Notes: a model not told the origin generated them from the letters alone. A stretch of 64,000 nt of DNA from PNON01 sp964387025 (GCA_964387025.1 CAYLUZ010000003.1:347444-411443), one strand, 5' to 3'. Shown: positions 1 through 9,653, numbered from the stretch's first letter. Translations and numbers: made by a program.

Positions 1-2679
1 CCCCGCCTGATCGAGAAACTGAATGAGGGCTTGCACCAAAACCAGAATTTTGGACGTAAACTCACCCTCATCTCTGCTCCCGCCGGTTTTGGCAAAACCA
101 CGCTAGTCAGCGAATGGCTCGCCAACTGCCAGCTACCTGCCGGCTGGCTATCTCTCGATGAAGGGGATAACGACCTCTCCTGCTTCCTGTCTTACCTTGT
201 CTCTGCTTTACAAACGATCACAAATGATATTGGAAAAGGGGTTTTGGGAGCAATCCAAACATCACAGCCGCTGATGACGATCAATGAATCGCTGTTAGCA
301 AACCTTCTGAACGAAATTGTTGCCATCCCGAACAATTTCATCCTGGTTCTGGATGATTACCATGTGATCGATTCTGAACCGATCGACAATGCCCTCACCT
401 ATCTGCTCGATCATCTGCCACCTCAGATGCACGTTGTGATCACCACCCGCGAGGATCCATCCCTGCCGCTGCCTCGTTACCGGGCAAAGGCACAATTAAC
501 CGAAGTACGCGCAGCCGATCTGCGCTTTAGCGCTGAAGAAGCCGGTGCATTTCTAAACCAGATGATGAACCTCAACCTCTCGGTGGAAAACATTGCCGCC
601 CTGGAAACCCGTACCGAAGGCTGGATCGCCGGTCTGCAATTGGCTGCCCTCTCCATGCAGGGACGGGAAGATATTCCCGGTTTTATCCAGGCCTTCACCG
701 GCAGTCATCGTTTTGTTTTGGATTATCTGGTCGAAGAAGTCCTTCAGCACCGGTCTGAAAATATCCGCAGCTTCTTACTGCAAACCGCGATTCTCGACAA
801 GTTTTGTGCTTCATTATGCAATTCTGTTACTGAGCGGGAAGATGGCAAAGAAATGCTGGATGTCCTGGAACACAGCAACCTGTTCCTTATTCCGCTTGAC
901 GATAAGCGCCAGTGGTATCGCTATCACCACCTTTTCGCTGAGGTGCTTATGACCCATCTGTTAGAGAGGCAGCCTCAGGAAGTATCCAGCATGCATCTGC
1001 GGGCAAGCGCGTGGTTTGAACAGAACGGTCTACGTCCCGATGCCATCCGTCATGCGTTGGCTGCCAAAGACTTCGAGCTCGCCGCAGGTCTGATCGAACT
1101 GGCGTACCCGGCAATGGAAGACGGAAGTAGCCAATCCGCGCTATGGCTTGGCTGGGTAAAGACGCTGCCGGATGATATGTTCCATTCCCGACCGGTGCTT
1201 AATGTTGACTATGCATTCGCGTTATTAGGTATAGGTGAAATTGAAGCTGCCGAGACGCGATTGAAGGATGCCGAAGGATGGTTGATACCCGAACCGGAAT
1301 CGGCCGGGATGATCGTCGCCGACATGAAACAATATACGTCCCTGCCAGAAACAATTGCCATCGGACGAGCCTATAACGCCCAGGCATTTGGCAAAATACA
1401 TGAAACGATCAAATACGCCAACCGAGTACTAGAGCTTCCTGTAACAGATCCTTTCAGGCACAGTCAGGCATCCATGATGCTGGGAATGACTTATTGGGCA
1501 AGCGGGGATCTGGAAGCTGCCAACCGGGTCTTCGCCGATTACACGATGAAACTGCGGACTGCTGGCAACATCCCGGATGCGATCGGCACAACCGTTGTTC
1601 TGGCTGATATCGGGCTGGTATTGGGGCATCTCAAGGAGGCAATCAGTACAAACGAGCAATTGTTGCAATTTGTAATGGATCAGGATGTACCAATCTCTCC
1701 TGATACAGCTGACCTTCACAGGGGATTAAGTGAGCTGTATATTGAACAGGGAAACCTGGAAGCTGCTGCTCAACACCTGCGGAAAAGCAAGGAATTAGGG
1801 GAGAAGGCTGATCTGCCTGTCTGGCAGTACCGTTGGTGTGTAGATCAGTCCCGGCTTAAAGAAACACAGGGTGACCTGGAAGGCGCTCTCTCTCTTTTGG
1901 ATGAAGCGCAACGTCTGTATATCCGGACACCATTACCAGATTTTCGTCCCATATCTGCCATGAAAGCCAGGATATGGGTTGCGCAGGGCAGGTTGGACAA
2001 AAGCCTGGAGTGGGTGGGCGAGCAGGGACTTTCCGTAGACGACGATCTTTGTTTTTTGCGCGAGTTCGAGCACATCACCCTTGCCCGGGTACTCATCGCC
2101 CAATATCAGAACCATCGAACCGATGCCTCTATTCAAACTGCCGTACAGCTCCTGGAGCGACTACTGCAGGCAGCGGAAGAAGGCAGCCGGATGGGAAGCG
2201 TGATCGAGATACTTGTGCTACATGCTCTTGCGTTCCAGGCACAGGGCAATATCACACTTTCTCTCGTGCCGTTGGAGCGTGCCCTGACCCTGGCTGAGCC
2301 GGAAGGCTTTTTCCGCATATTTGTTGGTGAGGGTAAATCAATGGCGGAGTTATTGAAAAGACTTGAAGCAAATGATGGGACGCTGCGCATAAAGCAGTAT
2401 ATTCGCAAATTGCTTCCTGCTTATAATCCTCCCTCCGGTATCGCTTCCGTGGGTAAAAATCATCAAGGCCACCCGCAGTTTTTGGCTGAGCCGTTGAGCG
2501 AACGTGAACTCGAAGTGCTCAGACTGCTCAGAACCGATATGAACGGACCTGAAATTGCCCGGGAACTCATGGTATCACTGAGCACCATGCGTACCCATAC
2601 ACAAAACATTTACTCCAAGCTGGGGGTGAACGATCGCCGGGCTGCTGCCCGCCGCGCCGAAGAGCTAAATTTGTTGTAA
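1..2679 (+). CDS. LuxR family transcriptional regulator, MalT-like (5' end outside window)
   Basis: Large ATP-dependent transcription activator of the MalT/LAL type. The reading frame is open to base 1 (the first codons read PRLIEKLNEGL), so the true start lies upstream; the first internal start codon is the TTG at 31. A P-loop (APAGFGKTT) lies near the visible N-terminus, a Walker B-like LVLDDYHVI follows about 90 residues later, TPR-like helices fill the middle, and a LuxR helix-turn-helix (LSERELEVLRLL ... STMRTHTQNIYSKLGV) closes the protein. In MalT an inducer drives ATP-dependent oligomerisation and DNA binding; the inducer here is unknown. A rho-independent terminator follows directly, so the gene ends its transcription unit. 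The family is certain; the target genes are not identifiable. Confidence 0.93.
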   Translation, partial: PRLIEKLNEGLHQNQNFGRKLTLISAPAGFGKTTLVSEWLANCQLPAGWLSLDEGDNDLSCFLSYLVSALQTITNDIGKGVLGAIQTSQPLMTINESLLANLLNEIVAIPNNFILVLDDYHVIDSEPIDNALTYLLDHLPPQMHVVITTREDPSLPLPRYRAKAQLTEVRAADLRFSAEEAGAFLNQMMNLNLSVENIAALETRTEGWIAGLQLAALSMQGREDIPGFIQAFTGSHRFVLDYLVEEVLQHRSENIRSFLLQTAILDKFCASLCNSVTEREDGKEMLDVLEHSNLFLIPLDDKRQWYRYHHLFAEVLMTHLLERQPQEVSSMHLRASAWFEQNGLRPDAIRHALAAKDFELAAGLIELAYPAMEDGSSQSALWLGWVKTLPDDMFHSRPVLNVDYAFALLGIGEIEAAETRLKDAEGWLIPEPESAGMIVADMKQYTSLPETIAIGRAYNAQAFGKIHETIKYANRVLELPVTDPFRHSQASMMLGMTYWASGDLEAANRVFADYTMKLRTAGNIPDAIGTTVVLADIGLVLGHLKEAISTNEQLLQFVMDQDVPISPDTADLHRGLSELYIEQGNLEAAAQHLRKSKELGEKADLPVWQYRWCVDQSRLKETQGDLEGALSLLDEAQRLYIRTPLPDFRPISAMKARIWVAQGRLDKSLEWVGEQGLSVDDDLCFLREFEHITLARVLIAQYQNHRTDASIQTAVQLLERLLQAAEEGSRMGSVIEILVLHALAFQAQGNITLSLVPLERALTLAEPEGFFRIFVGEGKSMAELLKRLEANDGTLRIKQYIRKLLPAYNPPSGIASVGKNHQGHPQFLAEPLSERELEVLRLLRTDMNGPEIARELMVSLSTMRTHTQNIYSKLGVNDRRAAARRAEELNLL

Positions 2680-2700
2680 CGATCACTAGATCATAATTCC

Positions 2701-2740
2701 AAAGTGCCAGCAGGTTTTTTATCACCTGTCGGCACTTTTT
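2701..2740 (+). terminator. Rho-independent terminator
   Basis: Inverted repeat AAAGTGCC ... GGCACTTT with an imperfect inner stem, ending in TTTTT, 22 bases after the stop of the MalT-like regulator. Confidence 0.85.
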
Positions 2741-2895
2741 GATTCTCTCCATACACTCCGGCCAATAAATCATCACCTCATTCATCACAAGTAATGATGA
2801 CGCCTCATCATATTACCTTGTATCTTTTGATTGAAGAGATGAATGCGAAATAGGAAACATTCACCCAAATTGGAAAAATTTTCACGAGGTGCCGC

Positions 2896-3168
2896 TTGAG
2901 TTGTAAGCAAACATTGCCTGAGTTTTATGACGAGTGTGGATTTTACGAGATTCGCCTCAAGGGACAGCTTGATGAAAGATGGGCTGGCAGATTTGAGGGC
3001 TTGACCATCACACTGGAAGACAACGGCGACACGGTATTGACTGGCCCGGTGGTAGATCAGGCCGCGCTGCATGGATTGCTAAAAAGAATTCGTGACCTGG
3101 GCATGCCATTAATCTCGGTCAATTTCATTCACCCCGGCCAGGTAAAAGCACAGGAGGTCAAATCGTAA
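2896..3168 (+). CDS. Small conserved hypothetical protein (90 aa)
   Basis: Soluble 90-residue protein of unknown function. It begins with TTG; a GAGGT ribosome-binding site ends 5 bases upstream, which decides this start. The central part (YEIRLKGQLDERWAGRF, then a LEDNGDTVLTGPVVDQ segment and LHGLLKRIRDLGMPLISV) resembles short proteins that recur beside multi-pass membrane proteins in Chloroflexota, from memory of such genomes. No catalytic or metal-binding motif is evident. It precedes the first DUF4386 gene by about 60 bases in the same direction and may be co-transcribed with it. Confidence 0.7.
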   Translation: MSCKQTLPEFYDECGFYEIRLKGQLDERWAGRFEGLTITLEDNGDTVLTGPVVDQAALHGLLKRIRDLGMPLISVNFIHPGQVKAQEVKS

Positions 3169-3230
3169 TTATTACCAATTCTATTTTTCGTGTTTACCAA
3201 TCAATTCAAATTAATTAAGGAGATTAAGAA

Positions 3231-3953
3231 ATGAATACTTACAGAAAGAATGCAGTAATGACAGGTATACTCTACTTCCTGGGGACAGCCTTTGGGGTTT
3301 CAAGCGGACTTATTGGCGGTAAAGTGATTGCCTCGGTAATTTCCGGTGTACCGCCCGTCGGTGTGGATATACTGAGCCTCGCAGCGGCCGATTCGTCTCG
3401 AATTACTTGGGGTGCATTATTAACCTTCATGATGGGAATTTCCTTGGTGGGGATGACGGTTTTCCTCTACCCGGTCATAAGGAAAGCCAGCAGAGAACTG
3501 GCGATGGGGCTGGTCCTTTTCCGTGGAGCGTTGGAAGGCGTATTTTATATGTTTACAACCCTCACTTTTTTGACACTTTTAGCAGTTGGCAACACTTACG
3601 TTACCACCGGTTCTGATTCGGCGGTTTTTCAAACCATTGGAAATCTTATATATCAGTTTGCAAACCTCACTGCTCCGGTCAGTTCCTTCATTTTTCTCAT
3701 TGGAGCCACGATCATATACGTCACTTTTTACCGCACCCGATTGATCCCACGCTGGATATCCGTCTGGGGCTTCATCGCCGTGGCTGCTTCTCTGACTGCA
3801 GCTTTGTTGAAATTCTTTCATATGGACACCGGCATCGGGTTTTATCTGGATATCGCGGGGATGTTCCCACAGGAATTGGTTATGGCGGTCTGGTTGATCG
3901 TGAAGGGATTCAATCAACCTGCGTTGATTGCCCTATCAGCCAAAACAGAATAA
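3231..3953 (+). CDS. DUF4386 family membrane protein, copy 1
   Basis: Integral membrane protein of 240 residues with about six hydrophobic segments. Opening MNTYRKNAVMTGILYFLGT, an internal FYRTRLIPRWISVWGF segment and the closing LIVKGFNQPALIAL are typical of DUF4386 proteins, whose function is unknown. A strong AAGGAG site lies 9 bases before the ATG. A close paralogue starts at 5027, with the same opening (NSYRKNAVLTGVL) and ending, so the pair arose by duplication; a frameshifted CPBP protease gene lies between them. No substrate can be inferred. Confidence 0.85.
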   Translation: MNTYRKNAVMTGILYFLGTAFGVSSGLIGGKVIASVISGVPPVGVDILSLAAADSSRITWGALLTFMMGISLVGMTVFLYPVIRKASRELAMGLVLFRGALEGVFYMFTTLTFLTLLAVGNTYVTTGSDSAVFQTIGNLIYQFANLTAPVSSFIFLIGATIIYVTFYRTRLIPRWISVWGFIAVAASLTAALLKFFHMDTGIGFYLDIAGMFPQELVMAVWLIVKGFNQPALIALSAKTE

Positions 3954-3974
3954 TGGCGTAATTTTACACACTAC

Positions 3975-4013
3975 GGACTGGCAGTCCTGAAAATATAGCC
4001 GGATTGCCAGTCC
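3975..4013. repeat. Paired 15-bp repeats forming an inverted repeat
   Basis: GGACTGGCAGTCCTG is followed 26 bases later by GGATTGCCAGTCCTG, a near-identical direct repeat. GGACTGGCA (3975-3983) is also the exact reverse complement of TGCCAGTCC (4005-4013), so the RNA can fold into a 9-bp hairpin. There is no T-tract. It sits just after the first DUF4386 gene and could be a weak terminator, an mRNA end, or a protein-binding site. Confidence 0.45.
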
Positions 4014-4078
4014 TGCAAAACTTGAGCAACAAGTTGACTCAATGAAACTCATTAAAATTGTTCACAAATGGAGAATAA

Positions 4079-4988
4079 ATGAACACAAATATAAAGACGG
4101 CAAAAATAGATACGAAAATTTCTTATTATGTCACACACCGACCGCATGTTGTAAAAGAACTAGTTTTATTTTTTATCATTACTTTCGCGATCATGTTCGG
4201 ACTTGGGGGACTTGGTATGGCATTTCGAAGCCAGGTTGAAAAAAATATTCGGTCCTATAAGTAATAACAATTTATTTGTAATGATACTTATTTACGCACC
4301 GACTATCGCTGGACTAACGATGACAATTATTTTTGAGAAATGGAGCGGTCTCGTTGCATTATTTAAAAGAGGCGTGCTATTCACTAAACCTAAGTGGTTG
4401 ATAATTGCCATATTCATAGTCCCTTTAATTCTGCTGATTTATGGACTTTTTACTTATCTGACCGGAATTGGAGCAACCTCATTTAACTGGATTGCGTATT
4501 TCGGTACTTACCCACTACTAATTTTTAGTCTTAATATATTTACCGATGCTGGTCCAATTGGGGAAGAACTAGGATGGAGAGGTTATGCCCTACCCAGATT
4601 GCTTCAACTCCATTCGCCGATCGCTGCAACCAGTATTTTAGCAGCTTTCTGGACCTTATTTCATCTGGTAGCATTTTTGTCGCCAGGAACAAGGCAATCT
4701 GGAATGTCATTCGTTTGGTTTACATTATTTTGTTTTTCAATAGCTTTTATCATGACATGGCTTTATATGAAAACTGGTGGAAACTGGATTGTTTCAGGAT
4801 TATTGCAACATTATTTGATTAATTCATTTGCAATAAACGGAGCAATCAAGGTTGGATTTGGTTTGTCGATTTCCCTAGGCGTTGCAGTATTAATAATCTT
4901 CCTTTTCAAAGGTTTTCGAGAAAGTAGGCTTGCTAGAGGTGGTGCGTCCTTCAAAAGTAGCTTGTCAGATGTTCCAGATTCTAAATAG
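4079..4988 (+). CDS. CPBP family intramembrane metalloprotease, frameshifted
   Basis: Membrane protease of the CPBP (Abi/CaaX-like) family, split over two frames. The ATG at 4079, preceded by GGAGA, encodes a first membrane segment and runs in frame to the stop at 4264 (ending FRSQVEKNIRSYK). The second frame takes over at a run of seven A (4240-4246); removing one A gives EKIFGPISNNN and then an intact protein to 4988. The second part carries the EExxxR motif (GEELGWRGYALPRLL) and the FWTLFHLVAF histidine motif of the active site. Possible reasons are a real inactivating mutation, polymerase slippage on the A run, or a sequencing error in a homopolymer. It lies between two DUF4386 paralogues. 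Confidence 0.75.
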
Positions 4989-5026
4989 TAATACTCATTC
5001 ATATCGTCAAAAATGGAGATTAAAAA

Positions 5027-5725
5027 ATGAATTCATATAGAAAGAATGCGGTATTAACTGGTGTCCTAATCATCCTGGGAACGGTCTTTGGAATTTTGGG
5101 CGCAGTCATTGGAGGTGAAGTGTTTATCTCGCTGATTTCCAGCAAACCTTTTGCCGGTGTGGATATGCTAAGCCAGGCTGCCGCCAATTCGTCCCAGCTT
5201 ACCGGGGGTGCACTATTTACCATTATGATGGGGACTTCACTGGTGGCGATGACGATTTTCCTCTACCCGATCTTTAGAAAAGATAGCGAAGAACTGGCGA
5301 TGGGGATGGTCATTTTCCGCGGAGCACTGGAGGGAACCTGGTATTTTGTTACAGTCCTCGGTTTTTTTGTACTGGTCGCGCTTGGCAACGAATACATTGC
5401 CACCGGGGCGAATTCGGCAACTTTACAGTCCATGGGCAATGTCTTGAATCAGATCCAGTACCGCCTCGGCGAGATCGGACCCATCTTTTTTCTCATTGGG
5501 AGTGCGTGTTTATACATTTCCTTCTACCGCACCAGGCTGATCCCCCGCTGGCTGACCGTCTGGGGTTTGATCGGCGTGATTTCCTGTATGGTTTACACAA
5601 ATACCGGCTATGATTTTTATTTGAAAATGGTATTGGTGCCACAGGAAATGGTAATGGGGATTTGGTTGATCGTGAAGGGATTCAATCCATCAGCGATAGC
5701 TGCCCTTTTTGCCAAAGCAGATTAA
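5027..5725 (+). CDS. DUF4386 family membrane protein, copy 2
   Basis: Multi-pass membrane protein of 232 residues, clearly paralogous to the protein at 3231 (shared NAVLTGVLIILGT-like opening, SLISSKPFAGVDMLSQAAANSS region, FYRTRLIPRWLTVWG and LIVKGFNPSAIAAL). Function is unknown for the family. The ATG follows a GGAGATTAAAAA leader. The next gene begins 31 bases downstream, suggesting a joint transcript with the small membrane protein at 5757. Compared with copy 1 it lacks a few residues in the last loop before the C-terminal membrane segment. Confidence 0.85.
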   Translation: MNSYRKNAVLTGVLIILGTVFGILGAVIGGEVFISLISSKPFAGVDMLSQAAANSSQLTGGALFTIMMGTSLVAMTIFLYPIFRKDSEELAMGMVIFRGALEGTWYFVTVLGFFVLVALGNEYIATGANSATLQSMGNVLNQIQYRLGEIGPIFFLIGSACLYISFYRTRLIPRWLTVWGLIGVISCMVYTNTGYDFYLKMVLVPQEMVMGIWLIVKGFNPSAIAALFAKAD

Positions 5726-5756
5726 TCAAAAGAAATTAATAATTGGAGAAAATATA

Positions 5757-6182
5757 ATGGAGCTAACTAGTAATGGTAAAGTAGTTGTCGTGACATCACT
5801 TTTCCGGATGATCTTTGGGGGGTATCTTATAGGAAATGACCTATATCGCTTTAATGATGCAAACAGCGCGTTGCAAGTTCTTTTCATTTATGGTGTGATT
5901 GGCCTCTTCGCAACCCTGTTCATTGTAGGCAAAAGATATGGAAGATTTGGTCTCTTAGGTCTTATTGGTTGGGATGTCCTTTTTATAGGGGCACAGTTTG
6001 TTTTCACCTTCCTTTCTGTAAGTAAATTAGTAGACCCGGGTTTGCATGACCCGGAGACCAATTGGTGGTCGTTGTTGTTGACGTTTTCTTTTGCCCTTGT
6101 GACGCTCATATTCTCCCTCAGAGCTTACAGAGAAACCAGACACTCCAACGCTTACAATTTAAAATCTAAGATTAACGCTTGA
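5757..6182 (+). CDS. Small hypothetical membrane protein (141 aa)
   Basis: A 141-residue protein with four predicted membrane segments (VVVVTSLFRMIFGGYLI, ALQVLFIYGVIGLFATLFIV, FGLLGLIGWDVLFIGAQFVF, WWSLLLTFSFALVTLIF). The ATG at 5757 is preferred over the upstream in-frame start at 5709 because GGAGAA lies just ahead of it and the longer form would overlap the DUF4386 gene. No conserved motif or family is recognised. It probably shares a transcript with the DUF4386 copy 2 gene. Confidence 0.65.
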   Translation: MELTSNGKVVVVTSLFRMIFGGYLIGNDLYRFNDANSALQVLFIYGVIGLFATLFIVGKRYGRFGLLGLIGWDVLFIGAQFVFTFLSVSKLVDPGLHDPETNWWSLLLTFSFALVTLIFSLRAYRETRHSNAYNLKSKINA

Positions 6183-6216
6183 AACAAAATAGGTTCAACC
6201 TGAAAGGTGTTTATCG

Positions 6217-7146
6217 ATGAAAATGAAAGCGATTGTTTATGAAAAATATGGGTCACCGGAGGTTCTACAACTCAAGGAGATAGAAAAACCTACACCCAAA
6301 GACAATGAGGTACTGATAAAAATTCACGCCACTACCGCCCACATCGGAGACACGATCATGCGGAGCCTAAAAATCCCCGGACCACGTTGGCAGAGACTCC
6401 TATCTCGGATCTACCTGGGTATTAGAAAACCTAAAAGAACCATACTGGGTATGGAACTGGCCGGAGAAGTCGAATCCATTGGCCGGAAGGTTACACACTT
6501 CAAACCGGGGGATCCAGTGTTCGCCTCCACCTTCGCGGTCAATTTTGGCGGCTATGCTGAGTACAAATGCCTTCCTGAAAACGGGGTGATCGCCATCAAA
6601 CCGAAAAACATCTCTTACGAGGAAGCTGCCGCTGTCCCAAACTCGGGGATGACAGCATTGCATTGCCTCAGAAAAGGAAATATCCGGAGCGGGCAAAAAG
6701 TTCTTATTTTTGGCGCTTCAGGATCAGTGGGAACTTTTGCGGTGCAGCTTGCCAAATACTACTTTGGAGCAGAAGTGACCGGTGTATGCAGCACCACGAA
6801 TTTGGAATTGGTTAAATCTCTGGGTGCAGATCTAGTCATTGATTACACCCGGGAGGATTTTACCCAAAATGGTGAAACCTACGATGTTATTTTTGACGCG
6901 GTTGGCAAACTTTCATCTTCACAAAGTAAAAAGGTTCTAAAGAAAACGGGCATCATCCTGAATGTCCATACCGCTTCGGACGGCGGTAATAATGTTGAAA
7001 ACCTGATCCTCCTCAAAGGGCTGATTGAGGCAGGGAAAATTAAAGCGGTCATCGATAGGCGTTATTCCTTGGAGGATGTAACCGAGGCGCACAGGTATGT
7101 CGAGAAGGGACATAAAAAGGGAAATGTTGTCATCATTGTGGGATAA
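6217..7146 (+). CDS. NAD(P)-dependent alcohol dehydrogenase / quinone oxidoreductase-like (MDR superfamily)
   Basis: Medium-chain dehydrogenase/reductase of 309 residues. It has the GroES-like N-terminal half (MKAIVYEKYGSPEVLQLKEI, LGMELAGEVESIGRKVTHFKPGDPV) and a Rossmann nucleotide-binding half (VLIFGASGSVGTFAVQLAKY). The cysteines that bind zinc in true alcohol dehydrogenases are not apparent, so a zinc-free quinone or enone reductase is most likely. The substrate is unknown. An AAAGGTG site precedes the ATG. Nothing in the surrounding membrane-protein genes points to a pathway. Confidence 0.88.
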   Translation: MKMKAIVYEKYGSPEVLQLKEIEKPTPKDNEVLIKIHATTAHIGDTIMRSLKIPGPRWQRLLSRIYLGIRKPKRTILGMELAGEVESIGRKVTHFKPGDPVFASTFAVNFGGYAEYKCLPENGVIAIKPKNISYEEAAAVPNSGMTALHCLRKGNIRSGQKVLIFGASGSVGTFAVQLAKYYFGAEVTGVCSTTNLELVKSLGADLVIDYTREDFTQNGETYDVIFDAVGKLSSSQSKKVLKKTGIILNVHTASDGGNNVENLILLKGLIEAGKIKAVIDRRYSLEDVTEAHRYVEKGHKKGNVVIIVG

Positions 7147-7341
7147 AACCCCCAAAATTTTAAGTCTACGATTCCAATATGGAGATATAAAGCGGTAGTA
7201 AATCAGAATCTAATAAGAAAGCGGATAATTATTCCTTATTAAGTGTATGGATTGAAAATATATATGATATAAAATTATCTTGATGAATGGAATATTTATA
7301 GTAAATCCCCTTGTTAGGCACCTTGAAATTAAAAGGAAATA

Positions 7342-8187
7342 ATGACAAAACCAACAAAATTCCCCTACCAGTTTTTTATAGTTACATTTCTCTGGTCCTG
7401 GTTGATCTGGCTGCCGCTGGTTCTAGCAGGAGCTGGCATACTGCCGCTGGGGAAAGACCTTCTGAGTACTCTGACCGTACCGGTGATTATGCTGGGTATC
7501 TTTGGACCGGCAGCAGGAGCTTTGTACTGCCTCAAGACATTACACGGTCAAGGGGCCGTTCGCGACTACCTGCGCGGTCTATTGGATCTGCGTTTTGGCT
7601 GGAAGGCATGGCTGATTCCGATCGTGGTATACGGTGGAAGTACCTGGTTGGCGTGGGTGCTGCCGGAATTGTGGGGTGAACCGCGCCTGAAAATGCTTCT
7701 GCCATCCGTATGGGTTTTTCCGCCATATATTTTACTCATGATCTTATTGGGCGGAGGTCAGGAAGAGCTGGGCTGGCGCGGTTATATTCTGGACCCGATG
7801 GAAGAGCGGCTGGGACCGTGGTTGGGGAATCTGGTACTGGGTGTGATCTGGACTTTCTGGCATTTACCGCTATTTTTTATCCCAGGCGTCAGCCAATCTT
7901 TTACGCCGTTTGCCGGATTTTTGCTCCTCATTATCGGTTATTCCTGGTTTTTATCCTGGGTTCGACAGTCTTCCGGAAAACGGACCATGGCTGGTTTGGT
8001 TGCCCATGGTTGGGCTAACGCGTTTGTTCCCCTGTTCCCTACATTGGTGATGGTCCAGGGAGCAGATCAGACACGTTATTGGATCTGGGCGAGCCTTACA
8101 TTTGTGATCGGCCTGGTAACAATGGTTTTACGTTCACGCCGGTCTTCACAAAACAGCCAGAATATAGCGAAAGAGTTGACCGGTTAA
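7342..8187 (+). CDS. CPBP family intramembrane glutamic endopeptidase
   Basis: Intact membrane protease of 281 residues with about seven membrane segments. Motif 1 is GGGQEELGWRGYILDPMEE (paired glutamates and the arginine), motif 2 is WTFWHLPLFF, and a third conserved histidine sits in VAHGWANAFVPL. Family members include Rce1-like CaaX proteases and bacteriocin-immunity proteins; substrates are usually unknown in bacteria. An AAAGGAAATA site precedes the ATG. It is more distant from the frameshifted copy at 4079 than a recent duplicate would be. Confidence 0.88.
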   Translation: MTKPTKFPYQFFIVTFLWSWLIWLPLVLAGAGILPLGKDLLSTLTVPVIMLGIFGPAAGALYCLKTLHGQGAVRDYLRGLLDLRFGWKAWLIPIVVYGGSTWLAWVLPELWGEPRLKMLLPSVWVFPPYILLMILLGGGQEELGWRGYILDPMEERLGPWLGNLVLGVIWTFWHLPLFFIPGVSQSFTPFAGFLLLIIGYSWFLSWVRQSSGKRTMAGLVAHGWANAFVPLFPTLVMVQGADQTRYWIWASLTFVIGLVTMVLRSRRSSQNSQNIAKELTG

Positions 8188-8504
8188 GTACCTTGATACA
8201 ATAACTCCACTACGCTCTCACGCCCTAAACCTCGCCCCGGATATTTTTTTTACCCTATTCCCCTTTGGCAGTTTTCAATTTGTTTTGCCATATGAGATTT
8301 TTCTCCATTCAAACGCTCCCTCGACTCCGGCAAAATAACCTAAAACTCTTTTTTCAATTATTAGTTTTCATGATCAGCTCATTTATTATTAGGTATATAT
8401 AATTAACTTACTAACAAGAATTTCGAATAATTCATAATGACCTATGAAATAAACATACAAACAAAATATTCACCGATTAGGTTACTCTGTAAAATGGGAA
8501 ACGA
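8188..8504. other. Intergenic region with no recognised gene
   Basis: AT-rich stretch between the CPBP protease and the next membrane protein. No open frame with a ribosome-binding site, no strong hairpin and no clear promoter pair was found. Confidence 0.5.
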
Positions 8505-8963
8505 ATGAAATCATTAAAATTTCTACTATTTCTTGGTGCTACATTAAACATAGTGGGGAGCTTATTCCCCTGGGAAAGTGCAGGTGGTTTTAGCGATTAT
8601 GCAATTTATGGCTTCCAGGTTAGCCCGATTAATTTAAAATATTGGGCAACCGGATTCCAAAAATTTTCTATCAACGATTATGGGGGTGGGCTTGTTATAT
8701 TACTAACATTGGCAATCGTTTTGCTTGCCTTTATTCCATCCAGATTTGTTAAAAAAACTGTAATTTGGAATCTCATTCTTACAATTGTATTAATGGCAGC
8801 ATGCCTGTTTTTCGTGGGAAGGGGATTATTTCATATATATGAGTATGCAAGTTCAGTGGAACAACCCTCCATAAGACCGGCTCTTTTTTCTATCGTAACC
8901 GGTTCAGTTCTATTATTGTGGAGGGCTTTATCGATATACAGGCATACACCACTCCAATCATAA
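8505..8963 (+). CDS. Hypothetical membrane protein (152 aa)
   Basis: A 152-residue protein with four hydrophobic segments: an N-terminal one (FLLFLGATLNIVGSLFPW), two in the middle (LVILLTLAIVLLAFI and VIWNLILTIVLMAACLFFV) and a C-terminal one. A conserved-looking FPWES follows the first segment. A GGGAAACG element precedes the ATG. I do not recognise the family. It is AT-rich like the intergenic sequence before it and stands apart from both neighbours. Confidence 0.6.
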   Translation: MKSLKFLLFLGATLNIVGSLFPWESAGGFSDYAIYGFQVSPINLKYWATGFQKFSINDYGGGLVILLTLAIVLLAFIPSRFVKKTVIWNLILTIVLMAACLFFVGRGLFHIYEYASSVEQPSIRPALFSIVTGSVLLLWRALSIYRHTPLQS

Positions 8964-9002
8964 GCAGATAAAATCAGAAGTAGCGAAGGAATCAGTTAGA
9001 CC

Positions 9003-9653
9003 ATGACGAACGATACCCAGATCGATGTCAACAAATACTGGATGTACGCTTTCTACCTGGCGTTATTCACCATCATCTATAACCTGGCAGAAGGGCTTGT
9101 CTCCATCTACTTCGGGGCGCAGGATGAAGCCTTGACGCTCTTTGGCTTTGGCATCGACTCGTTCATTGAGGTGATGTCCGGACTGGGCATCCTGGCCATG
9201 GTGATCCGGATTCGCAGAAACCCGGAAGCGCCGCGCTCACAGTTCGAGCAGACCGCCCTGCGCATCACCGGCACATCCTTCTATATCCTGGCTGTAGGGC
9301 TGGGAGCTACTGCCGTCTATAACCTTTTCACAGCTCATAAACCAACAACGACAATACCAGGCTTGATCATCTCGCTGATCTCCATCTCGTTCATGTGGCT
9401 GCTGGTCAGCGGCAAACGCAAGGTAGGTAGAAAACTTAACTCGGCTCCCATCCTGGCGGACGCCAACTGCTCAATGGTCTGCATTTACATGTCTCTTGTT
9501 TTGTTGGTCTCCAGCCTCGTCTATCAATTCACAGGGTTTGGCTTCATCGACAGCCTGGGCGCTCTCGGACTGATATATTTTTCGATCAATGAAGGCAGGG
9601 AAGCCTTCGAGAAAGCCGCCAGGGTGGATGACGTCTGCTGCGGTGATGATTAG
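9003..9653 (+). CDS. Cation diffusion facilitator-like membrane protein lacking the cytoplasmic domain
   Basis: Membrane protein of 216 residues with about six segments, resembling the transmembrane part of CDF metal exporters. The second segment has FGIDSFIEVMSG, like the DxxxD-type metal site, and the fifth has ADANCSMVC in the position of the HxxxD motif. The usual C-terminal cytoplasmic metal-sensing domain is absent; instead the chain ends with a short tail, VDDVCCGDD, which could bind a metal. Family members export zinc, manganese or iron; the metal here is unknown. The coding sequence is GC-richer than the preceding gene. Confidence 0.72.
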   Translation: MTNDTQIDVNKYWMYAFYLALFTIIYNLAEGLVSIYFGAQDEALTLFGFGIDSFIEVMSGLGILAMVIRIRRNPEAPRSQFEQTALRITGTSFYILAVGLGATAVYNLFTAHKPTTTIPGLIISLISISFMWLLVSGKRKVGRKLNSAPILADANCSMVCIYMSLVLLVSSLVYQFTGFGFIDSLGALGLIYFSINEGREAFEKAARVDDVCCGDD

